A stretch of 12,870 nucleotides of DNA from Nitrososphaeraceae archaeon (GTDB lineage Archaea > Thermoproteota > Nitrososphaeria > Nitrososphaerales > Nitrososphaeraceae). Positions 6,207 to 11,956 of this stretch are shown here, in pieces. The notes beneath the pieces were generated by a model. It was not told the origin of the DNA, made no database searches, and saw nothing but the letters and a program-made list of their open reading frames with translations. The first letter of the stretch is position 1. Every line of letters starts with the position of its first letter. A program made the position numbers and the translations under genes. The stretch is from the NCBI GenBank assembly GCA_030038695.1, contig JASHSN010000449.1:1-12870 (forward strand). The letters are read 5' to 3'.

Positions 6207-7250
6207 CTACTTGAATTCCTCTTCAAGTATCCTTTTTTTCCTGCTTAGTTGAAATAATGCGTCTGTTTTCTTTATTGCTTCCTCTTTAGGACGTCTAAAG
6301 ACCATCGATTGCAATAGCAGATGATTTTCAGGAATAACCATACCTGTCTGGTCATCTGTGTATAGAATTTTGAGAACATCGTCTTGAACTCTCATCACTT
6401 CTTGATGAATATGTACCATATTTGTATCACCATGTTGAAAGCCCAGTGTGAGTGCTTTCCTTCTCACGTCGGCGCTTCCTATAGCAGAATTTAATATTGC
6501 GACTCCGAATTGCTTGCTTAAAAGTTCGATAACCCTATCTCTGGCAGGAGCTTTGGTTTTGAATCGGATTAACATTTGATGCAGATGCATCATTCTAGAA
6601 GGGACTTTGTAAGCTTCTACATATAGGTTTGCCGTTGGCATAAAATCTTTAACATCTTCTTGATGATGAGGGTTTCTATCCCATTCAATAGAATCTCTCA
6701 TCTCTTTCGAATCCTCAAGATCTGCCCATCTCCTGACAATTGTGACATCGTACCTTTCAATTTCATCTCCAAACTCTTCGGCAAGAGGCTGCATTATTCT
6801 TCCCATGCCGGACACATTACAACTGCCTTGGATAACGTAACTTTTACCGCTGGCCTTTGCGTAATTTACGCTTGAATTATGAATCATATCAGCTACCGAG
6901 CGAGCGCCGCATCTATCTTCCCCCCCTTGGAAAATGGCTGCTTTTTTCAACGGCTCATATAGACTCTTCTTGTTGTCGAATCCCTTGCCTTCTTTGGCTG
7001 CATCGACAATTATATCGCTTTGCTTGACAGCTTCTTCCACAGTTCCGGATATCTTGTAGTTACTATTTCTGAATTGTCCCAACTCAGACTCTGGCACATA
7101 TATGTCGAATTGATTATCTAGAGCATCCTTTGTCTTCGTGTCAGCAGTGTACTTCGCCACACCCATAAATCGAATTTCTTTATCTGCAGAAAGCATAGTT
7201 GCTAGACGACGCCCAATATTGCCATACCCATTCACAAAGACTTTAACCAA
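6207..7250 (-). CDS. gap: Glyceraldehyde-3-phosphate dehydrogenase, archaeal type II
   Basis: Catalyses the reversible, NAD(P)-dependent conversion of glyceraldehyde-3-phosphate and phosphate to 1,3-bisphosphoglycerate in the cytoplasm; in autotrophic ammonia oxidisers it is expected to serve mainly gluconeogenesis. The 347 residues match the usual archaeal length (about 340). Seen: N-terminal Rossmann motif VFVNGYGNIGRR (4-15), catalytic Cys144 in GSCNVSGMGR (142-151), and HHQEDVKDFMP (195-205), carrying the archaeal paired histidines. The start is TTG (7250-7248): a TGA lies three codons upstream and no ATG fits. A strong TATA box (complement of 7304-7317) lies about 55 bp upstream. It is divergent from trpG, and its 3' end faces the integrase remnant about 55 bp away. 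Cofactor preference cannot be read securely from the sequence. The gene is intact and typical. Confidence 0.95.
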   Translation of the reverse strand: MVKVFVNGYGNIGRRLATMLSADKEIRFMGVAKYTADTKTKDALDNQFDIYVPESELGQFRNSNYKISGTVEEAVKQSDIIVDAAKEGKGFDNKKSLYEPLKKAAIFQGGEDRCGARSVADMIHNSSVNYAKASGKSYVIQGSCNVSGMGRIMQPLAEEFGDEIERYDVTIVRRWADLEDSKEMRDSIEWDRNPHHQEDVKDFMPTANLYVEAYKVPSRMMHLHQMLIRFKTKAPARDRVIELLSKQFGVAILNSAIGSADVRRKALTLGFQHGDTNMVHIHQEVMRVQDDVLKILYTDDQTGMVIPENHLLLQSMVFRRPKEEAIKKTDALFQLSRKKRILEEEFK

Positions 7251-7303
7251 TATGATTCACTACTAATTACGCCTAAATTCTCATTTGGATTTGGTTTATG
7301 ACA

Positions 7304-7317
7304 TTTTATATATATTT
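7304..7317 (-). promoter_or_regulatory. TATA box of gap
   Basis: The minus-strand run AAATATATATAAAA is a near-ideal archaeal TATA box. It sits 54-67 bp before the TTG start, predicting a leader of about 30 bases. No Shine-Dalgarno is evident in that leader. Confidence 0.6.
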
Positions 7318-7396
7318 CTTGCATACCGCATATTCATGCCTGTGATACTAGAAACCGAATAGCTAGTAAATTGGATCCACACATTTGTAAATTAAG

Positions 7397-7408
7397 TTTA
7401 AATATAAT
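7397..7408 (+). promoter_or_regulatory. TATA box of trpG-trpD
   Basis: TTTAAATATAAT lies 66-77 bp before the trpG ATG and would give a leader of about 45 bases. Together with the gap TATA box it makes this 223-bp gap a divergent promoter region. Confidence 0.5.
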
Positions 7409-7460
7409 TTCTGAGGTACAAACAATAGAAAAATTGTGTTTACAATAGATTTATCGAATT

Positions 7461-7465
7461 GAGGT
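7461..7465 (+). promoter_or_regulatory. Shine-Dalgarno of trpG
   Basis: GAGGT lies eight bases before the ATG at 7474 and supports that start. It stands out because several neighbouring genes show no such signal and look leaderless. Confidence 0.6.
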
Positions 7466-7473
7466 CTATATAA

Positions 7474-8058
7474 ATGAGGGTTCTCGTGATAGATAATTAT
7501 GATTCTTTCGTATATAATATTGCCCAACGTTTAGGCGAATTAAAGGTTCAGCCAACAGTCATTAGAAACGACAAGATCACCATTAATTCGGTCAAACGTA
7601 TAGATCCTGATGCTATAATCATTTCTCCTGGCCCCGGTCACCCAGCAGATAGGAAGTACTTTGGCATATGCACAGATCTTATAGCAAGGCTAGGACCGCA
7701 AATTCCAATCCTTGGAGTCTGTCTTGGACATCAAGGAATAGTCCATGCATTCGGCGGTAAAGTAATCAATGCAAAAAAAGTTAGGCATGGAAAAACAAGT
7801 ATTATTCAATATACTTCAGGAAAACTATTTGATCAAGTAAGCAATCCATTTAATGCAACTCGCTACCACTCTTTGGTAGCAGATAAGAAAATTCCCCCTT
7901 GTCTAGAAGTTACAGCGAGTGCTCTTGACGATGGAGAAATAATGGGGATCAGGCATCGACAATATTTGATAGAGGGCGTACAATTCCATCCTGAATCTGT
8001 TTTAACGAAACAAGGACCGAAAATTTTTTTCAATTTCATTTCGATGGTGAAGAGATGA
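7474..8058 (+). CDS. trpG: Anthranilate synthase glutamine amidotransferase subunit
   Basis: A class I glutamine amidotransferase that hydrolyses glutamine and passes ammonia to the TrpE subunit, which makes anthranilate from chorismate. The 194 residues are the normal length. Seen: N-terminal VLVIDNYDSFVYNIAQ, the oxyanion-loop motif ISPGPGHP (50-57), nucleophile Cys83 in GVCLGHQ (81-87), and His172/Glu174 in FHPES, so the triad is complete. The alternative is PabA (para-aminobenzoate/folate branch), which is nearly identical. Adjacent trpD, in the same frame after one stop, supports the tryptophan assignment. trpE is not in the window. Start at ATG 7474 is supported by GAGGT upstream. It is likely co-transcribed with trpD from a promoter at about 7400. 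Confidence 0.93.
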   Translation: MRVLVIDNYDSFVYNIAQRLGELKVQPTVIRNDKITINSVKRIDPDAIIISPGPGHPADRKYFGICTDLIARLGPQIPILGVCLGHQGIVHAFGGKVINAKKVRHGKTSIIQYTSGKLFDQVSNPFNATRYHSLVADKKIPPCLEVTASALDDGEIMGIRHRQYLIEGVQFHPESVLTKQGPKIFFNFISMVKR

Positions 8059-9138
8059 GTGAGTACAGATATCGCCGATCTGCGCCCGATAATTCGAAAA
8101 CTAGTGTCTAGAATCAATCCATCACAAGACGAAATCCGTAAATCCATGAGCCTGATCCTTGCAGGCAAAGCTTCTGACGCGGCTATTGCCTCATTCTTAG
8201 TATCGCTCGAGATGAAAGGCCAAACACCCGAAGAAATCACAACTATACTTCAGACTATCAAGAAATATGCTATTAAAATTAGGCCAAACATCACAGGCAG
8301 TTTAGTTGATACATGTGGGACAGGTGGAGATACACTAAAATCATTCAACATCAGTACCGCAGCTGCGATAATAGCTTGTGCAGCAGGCTGTAAGATAGCA
8401 AAACACGGTAACAGATCTATTTCAGGATTCTGTGGCAGCGCAGATTTTTTAGAATTTATTGGAATGGACTTGACTACTTCTCCTGATATAACATGTAAGG
8501 CGATAGAAAACATAGGATTTGGTTTTCTTTATGCTGTAAAGTTCCACCCTGCAATGAGGAATGTAGCATCTGCACGAGAATCTATGGGTATAAGAACTGT
8601 GTTTAATATTGTCGGGCCATTGAGCAATCCATGCACAAATCTTTCCGCTCAAGTTATAGGAGTTTATGAACTTTCTTTGCTAGAAACTATCGCTGTTGCA
8701 TTACGAAATGCTGACGTTGAAGAATTAATGGTCGTACATTCTAACGATGGATTTGACGAGCTTTCTAACACGTGTGAAAACAACATCCTCTGGATAGTTG
8801 GCAAAAAAATTAAACGACTCCGACTTCATCCTAGGGATGTAAATTTATCAGTTGCTAAGCCTGAGCAACTTTTAATATATTCTCAAAAAGATTCTATAAG
8901 GGATACACTTCAAGTTATATATGGTCGTGCTAACCGCGAAAAAGAAGACATCGCTGTGTTAAACGCTTCAGCTGCGTTGGTGATAGGAAAAATTGCCAAA
9001 GATTTAAAAGAAGGTGTTGAAATTGCAAGAGAAGCGATTAAGCAAGGTACTCCACAAAAAAAATTATCAGAATTAATACAGCGCTGCGGTGACAATGAAA
9101 AATTAATTAAAGCTGAAGAAGAGTTCCTTCTTACATGA
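8059..9138 (+). CDS. trpD: Anthranilate phosphoribosyltransferase
   Basis: Transfers phosphoribose from PRPP to anthranilate, the second committed step of tryptophan synthesis. The 359 residues cover the full family length. Seen: an N-terminal helical domain with LILAGKASDAAIASFLVSL, the glycine-rich PRPP-binding motif DTCGTGGD (84-91), KHGNRS (115-120) and the metal-site region DGFDELS. The start is GTG 8059, which follows the trpG TGA (8056-8058) with no spacer and in the same frame. An ATG overlapping the stop (8055-8057) is in another frame and leads nowhere. There is no separate Shine-Dalgarno except purines within the end of trpG (GGTGAAGAGATG), so translation is probably coupled. The frame ends at TGA 9136-9138. 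No trpC, trpB or trpA follows, so the pathway genes are split in this genome. Confidence 0.95.
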   Translation: MSTDIADLRPIIRKLVSRINPSQDEIRKSMSLILAGKASDAAIASFLVSLEMKGQTPEEITTILQTIKKYAIKIRPNITGSLVDTCGTGGDTLKSFNISTAAAIIACAAGCKIAKHGNRSISGFCGSADFLEFIGMDLTTSPDITCKAIENIGFGFLYAVKFHPAMRNVASARESMGIRTVFNIVGPLSNPCTNLSAQVIGVYELSLLETIAVALRNADVEELMVVHSNDGFDELSNTCENNILWIVGKKIKRLRLHPRDVNLSVAKPEQLLIYSQKDSIRDTLQVIYGRANREKEDIAVLNASAALVIGKIAKDLKEGVEIAREAIKQGTPQKKLSELIQRCGDNEKLIKAEEEFLLT

Positions 9139-9225
9139 TACATATCAAGAATCAAAGTTGTCAATCATACTAATTCATTTGAGAACTTATCTGAGTTCGT
9201 GAAGCTTACGGCATATCGCTTTCCA

Positions 9226-9236
9226 GTATATTTTTA
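9226..9236 (+). promoter_or_regulatory. TATA box of the coiled-coil gene
   Basis: AGTATATTTTT is centred about 30 bp before the TTG start at 9262, so transcription would begin at or very near the start codon. This supports a leaderless mRNA and the TTG start. Confidence 0.5.
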
Positions 9237-9261
9237 TGTCATGGCATGCACCAATAAGTAG

Positions 9262-10128
9262 TTGGATAGACAGCCAGGATTGAGCTCTGTAGATCAAGAA
9301 CCAGTTCAGAATTTGAATTGGGATGAGTTAGTCTCTTTGAAACGTAGTTTGCTTAAACAGATAAATGACTTGACTAACAAAATTATTGATATCGAGAACG
9401 CTCAATCTCCCATAATAAATGAAAATATCAAGCAAGAGAAAAATAAAATCACTAGCATGACAAAAAGATTGGCTCAAAATCGAACAGAAATGAATTCTAA
9501 TAATTCTCAATTACTCATGATTAGTGGAAATATTTCAAAGTCAAAAAATTTTGTTAGTACTATGGGACCTCGAATTCCATCCGAAAATGAAGTTGACTTG
9601 GTTCGGATTCTTGAGTCGAGTCAGAGATTAGTTGATGAAAAACGGTACAAGAATGAACGCGAAAAGAATGAGACATTATCAGTAATGAACGATGCTTCAA
9701 TGAAGCTTGAAGCAATAAAAGCTATACGTGCTGTGAACCAACAAATAGTAGATCTGAACACAAAAGCTGAAGAGATTAAAAAAATACTAAAGAACCTCGA
9801 TAACGAAATGCAAACGCTACAGACCGAGATTGCTGATACTCGCTATAGATTAGACAAACTATTTGAGGCTAAGCGACAGCAAGCTGCGGAGCGCCAAAGC
9901 TTCCTTAATGATTACGACAAGTTCCTTTCTTCTTTAGATATCGTCAATTCGCGCCTCGATGTTATGTCTCAATGGAGGAAAAGACGCCGCCACGAATTTA
10001 GTCATCCACCTAGAGACGATGCAGTGTTTAAGGTCAAGGAATCTGCAAAAAAGAAGTTCGAGGCTGGTGCCAAACTAAGTTTCGAAGAGCTAAAATTGCT
10101 ATACGAAGATAATACCGGTGAAATATGA
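9262..10128 (+). CDS. Coiled-coil protein of unknown function (288 aa)
   Basis: A cytoplasmic, highly charged protein with no signal peptide or membrane segment. After a short N-terminal stretch (residues about 1-20) come long heptad-like helices: about 20-90 (WDELVSLKRSLLKQINDL) and about 115-235 (AIRAVNQQIVDLNTKAEEI, DNEMQTLQTEIADTRYRLD). A conserved-looking C-terminal tail has VFKVKESAKKKFEAGAKLSF and EELKLLYED. From memory, coiled-coil proteins of this shape are conserved in Thaumarchaeota; function is not known to me. The start is TTG 9262, immediately after an in-frame TAG (9259-9261); the first internal ATG is about 70 codons in. It follows trpD by 123 bp but has its own TATA box, and is convergent with rlmE, their stops 24 bp apart. 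A structural or chromosome/ribosome-associated role is possible but unsupported. Confidence 0.85.
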   Translation: MDRQPGLSSVDQEPVQNLNWDELVSLKRSLLKQINDLTNKIIDIENAQSPIINENIKQEKNKITSMTKRLAQNRTEMNSNNSQLLMISGNISKSKNFVSTMGPRIPSENEVDLVRILESSQRLVDEKRYKNEREKNETLSVMNDASMKLEAIKAIRAVNQQIVDLNTKAEEIKKILKNLDNEMQTLQTEIADTRYRLDKLFEAKRQQAAERQSFLNDYDKFLSSLDIVNSRLDVMSQWRKRRRHEFSHPPRDDAVFKVKESAKKKFEAGAKLSFEELKLLYEDNTGEI

Positions 10129-10152
10129 AGCATTTACTGGAACAAGCGGGGT

Positions 10153-10779
10153 CTATGTATCATCCAGATTGTCTTTACCACTGCCTTCTTGACCTAAACC
10201 AAAACACACGATATACTGCTCACTACTTTTCTGTCTACTAGCTTTTGGCTTGTTAATATAAACTCGTTGAAAGTGATCCTTCAGTTCTTGCTTCAATCCA
10301 TCAAGTGACTCTCCTTCGAAAACTTTGAAGACTGAAGTGCCGCCTCTCCTCAACAGCTTTAAAGCCATATCCAAGGCACTTCTGGTCAGGGAGATTTGCC
10401 TGTTATGGTCCAAGTCCCATATTCCACTCATATTTGGTGATAGATCAGATAAGACTATGTCTGCCTTCCTTTCAACTATTTTGAGAACTGAACTAATTAA
10501 TCTATTATCGACTATACTACCTCGTAAAATCGTGACGCCTTCTATTGGCTGTACTTGCACGATGTCTATGCCGACAACTATGCCGTCCACGCCAACCTGT
10601 TGTTTTGCTACTTGAAGCCAACCTCCAGGTGCCGATCCAATATCTATCACGGTGTATTGTGGCCTAAATATGCCGTAAGAGCGGTCTAGCTGAATGAGTT
10701 TGTACGCAGATCTGCTGCGATAACCAGTAATTTTCGCCAAATTTCGATAATAATCTCTTCTTGCATCTGACATTCTCAT
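10153..10779 (-). CDS. rlmE: rRNA 2'-O-methyltransferase, RlmE/FtsJ family
   Basis: An S-adenosylmethionine-dependent methyltransferase. Bacterial RlmE methylates the ribose of U2552 in 23S rRNA, and archaeal members are taken to do the same. The 208 residues match the compact archaeal/bacterial form without extra domains. Seen: substrate-binding start GYRSRSAYKLIQLD with catalytic Lys27, SAM motif VIDIGSAPGGW (44-54), Asp112 in LSDLSPNMSG, Lys152 in VFKVFEG and Glu187 in SSEQYIV, giving the full K-D-K-E tetrad. The start is ATG 10779 or the ATG two codons later; upstream AGGATGAG could serve either. The acidic C-terminal tail (KDNLDDT) is short. The gene is intact and convergent with the coiled-coil gene. 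No clear TATA box was identified. Confidence 0.93.
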   Translation of the reverse strand: MRMSDARRDYYRNLAKITGYRSRSAYKLIQLDRSYGIFRPQYTVIDIGSAPGGWLQVAKQQVGVDGIVVGIDIVQVQPIEGVTILRGSIVDNRLISSVLKIVERKADIVLSDLSPNMSGIWDLDHNRQISLTRSALDMALKLLRRGGTSVFKVFEGESLDGLKQELKDHFQRVYINKPKASRQKSSEQYIVCFGLGQEGSGKDNLDDT

Positions 10780-10912
10780 CCTTTAGATAATCTCCTGGAA
10801 AAACAGTTGATCAGGTATGCTGCATGATCCACCACATTTGAAGCTAACATACTTTCATAGCATGTGTACACACCAATATTATTATTAGACTTGTCATGTA
10901 TGCATTTCCGGT

Positions 10913-10996
10913 CTAAAGCGCTTTTCTAGAAGGTCCTATCATATTGAGACTTTTCCCGCCGATTATCCCTCTTCCGATCACACGAATCCATTCCAT
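10913..10996 (-). CDS. Possible 27-residue basic peptide
   Basis: The minus strand has ATG 10996-10994 followed by 27 codons to TAG 10915-10913. The peptide begins MEWIRVIGRGIIGGKSL and ends in GPSRKAL: glycine-rich, basic and without acidic residues after position 2. A very good TATA box (TTTTATAAATA, complement of 11036-11046) lies about 40-50 bp upstream, and this block is more GC-rich than the AT-rich DNA around it, which fits a transcribed unit. It may be a small protein gene, the coding part of an rlmE leader transcript, or a small non-coding RNA in which the ORF is incidental. No family recognised. Confidence 0.35.
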   Translation of the reverse strand: MEWIRVIGRGIIGGKSLNMIGPSRKAL

Positions 10997-11035
10997 CGGT
11001 GCTTCTACGAAGCTGGCAACGGTGTTGGCAGGAAT

Positions 11036-11046
11036 TTATTTATAAA
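11036..11046 (-). promoter_or_regulatory. Orphan TATA box pointing toward rlmE
   Basis: On the minus strand this reads TTTTATAAATA, preceded by a purine-rich CCAAGAAAAACG that could hold a BRE. The next annotated gene in that direction is rlmE, about 260 bp on, so either a short transcript starts here or rlmE has a long leader. Confidence 0.45.
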
Positions 11047-11080
11047 ACGTTTTTCTTGGTCTGCAATAGTAATGATTTAA

Positions 11081-11110
11081 AATAAAATAACACGTTCGAA
11101 ATATTTTATT
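11081..11110. terminator. AT-rich inverted repeat after the RPC34-like gene
   Basis: AATAAAATA (11081-11089) pairs with TATTTTATT (11102-11110) around a 12-base loop, 60-90 bp past the stop of the RPC34-like gene. The whole stretch 11060-11165 is very AT-rich with T-runs on the minus strand, as expected for archaeal termination. The stem is weak, so the call is tentative. Confidence 0.25.
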
Positions 11111-11169
11111 CTATTACTTAGATAGTATATAAAGACTTAAATTAATTAATTTCTAATTAAAGAGTATAA

Positions 11170-11778
11170 TCATTTTGACACACCTATAATTTCCCCATCG
11201 TCACTTTTCACTACTTTTTTCGATTGATGGTTTGCCAAGAATGACTCGGATTCGCTCACTAACAGCTCAGCCTCATTTGCATTACGTATAAATTCAGCCT
11301 CATTTGCATTACGTATCAGTTCAGGAACTTCTTGATGTAGGATAACTTCCTGGTTTGGGACAATTTCTTGCACTGAGAGTTGTTGATTGTGTTGTTCCTC
11401 TTGTTGTCGCGTTACAGTATTAAAAGAAACAACAATCCAATTTTCGATGAGGTTACAACTATTAGGACTATAATAACCGTCAACTGAACACATATGTTCG
11501 ACTGGACACGTCAAGCAAGGTGCTTGTTCGATAGTTTGTGTGCCTACAGGCAATTTGACTGCAAAAAGTTTGTAAGTCCATCGTCCGTTTTTCAATATCT
11601 TTTCACGTTTTATAAGAGACCTTTTTTCAAGACGGATGGCCAAGCGAGAACCATCACGGCTAGTGAGATCAAGTTCCTTCCACAATTTTGATTGGAGAAT
11701 GCCATTTTTTCCATTATTGATTATAATTCTAAAACTTTTTCCCGTTAAGCCTTCTACGTCAGGATCAATTAAATTCAC
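11170..11778 (-). CDS. rpc34: RPC34-like winged-helix protein with four-cysteine (Fe-S) module
   Basis: Resembles archaeal orthologues of the RNA polymerase III subunit RPC34/RPC39, which in eukaryotes helps initiation and carries a 4Fe-4S cluster. Residues about 14-72 form a winged helix (SFRIIINNGKNGILQSKLW, SRDGSRLAIRLEKRSLIKRE, GRWTYKLF). Then comes a CX2CX5CX10C module, Cys88, 91, 97 and 108, in APCLTCPVEHMC and SPNSCNLIENWIV; this parallels the RPC39 Cys pattern with its CP and SPSNC elements. After residue about 118 a hydrophilic Gln/Glu-rich tail of about 85 residues follows, including a 9-residue tandem duplication (IRNANEAE twice). I would not expect that tail in the core family. 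Start GTG 11778 follows an in-frame TAA directly, with a TATA box about 20 bp upstream, so probably leaderless. It is divergent from the TPR gene. Confidence 0.75.
   Translation of the reverse strand: MNLIDPDVEGLTGKSFRIIINNGKNGILQSKLWKELDLTSRDGSRLAIRLEKRSLIKREKILKNGRWTYKLFAVKLPVGTQTIEQAPCLTCPVEHMCSVDGYYSPNSCNLIENWIVVSFNTVTRQQEEQHNQQLSVQEIVPNQEVILHQEVPELIRNANEAEFIRNANEAELLVSESESFLANHQSKKVVKSDDGEIIGVSK
11267..11320. repeat. Two tandem 27-bp units inside the RPC34-like gene
   Basis: Two consecutive 27-bp units (11267-11293 and 11294-11320) share TCAGCCTCATTTGCATTACG and more, differing only at the last few bases. They encode the duplicated IRNANEAE in the tail and keep the frame. The near-identity indicates a recent duplication. 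Confidence 0.85.
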
Positions 11779-11792
11779 TTAGATAACCCCAA

Positions 11793-11804
11793 GATATAAT
11801 TATA
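11793..11804 (-). promoter_or_regulatory. TATA box of the RPC34-like gene
   Basis: Minus-strand TATAATTATATC is centred about 21 bp before the GTG start at 11778. That spacing predicts transcription starting at, or a few bases from, the start codon, hence a leaderless message. Confidence 0.55.
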
Positions 11805-11810
11805 GTTGCT

Positions 11811-11838
11811 GTACTTCTAAATAATCGTTTTGAAGTAC
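11811..11838. promoter_or_regulatory. Palindrome just upstream of the RPC34-like promoter, possible operator
   Basis: GTACTTCTAAA (11811-11821) and TTTTGAAGTAC (11828-11838) form an 11-bp inverted repeat with one mismatch around six bases. It begins six bases upstream of the TATA box of the RPC34-like gene and lies about 120 bp from the TPR gene start. Size and position suit a dimeric activator or repressor site. Confidence 0.5.
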
Positions 11839-11920
11839 CTTAACGCGAGTCTAAACACCACATGGGTTTGGCATTATAATGGATATTGGAGCCTGTGTTT
11901 GTGGAAATGAGAAGGACTAC

Positions 11921-11934
11921 AAATCTATTTATCT
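11921..11934 (+). promoter_or_regulatory. TATA-like element of the TPR gene
   Basis: AAATCTATTTATCT is centred about 29 bp before ATG 11957. Together with the absence of a Shine-Dalgarno this suggests a leaderless or nearly leaderless transcript. Confidence 0.4.
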
Positions 11935-11956
11935 GCGATAACAGAAATAGATCTTG

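Noticed and set aside
6660..6875. Plus-strand ORF opposite gap
   Set aside because: It is a shadow of the intact, motif-complete GAPDH gene on the other strand.
7251..7473. A riboswitch or tryptophan attenuator upstream of trpG
   Set aside because: No Trp-codon leader peptide, paired stems or terminator-like T-run could be found; only promoter elements and a Shine-Dalgarno.
7863..8652. Minus-strand ORFs opposite trpG and trpD
   Set aside because: They lie wholly antisense to genes with full catalytic motifs and have no family features of their own.
10325..10615. 96-residue plus-strand ORF opposite rlmE
   Set aside because: It is antisense to the RlmE SAM and catalytic region; its composition is shadow-like.
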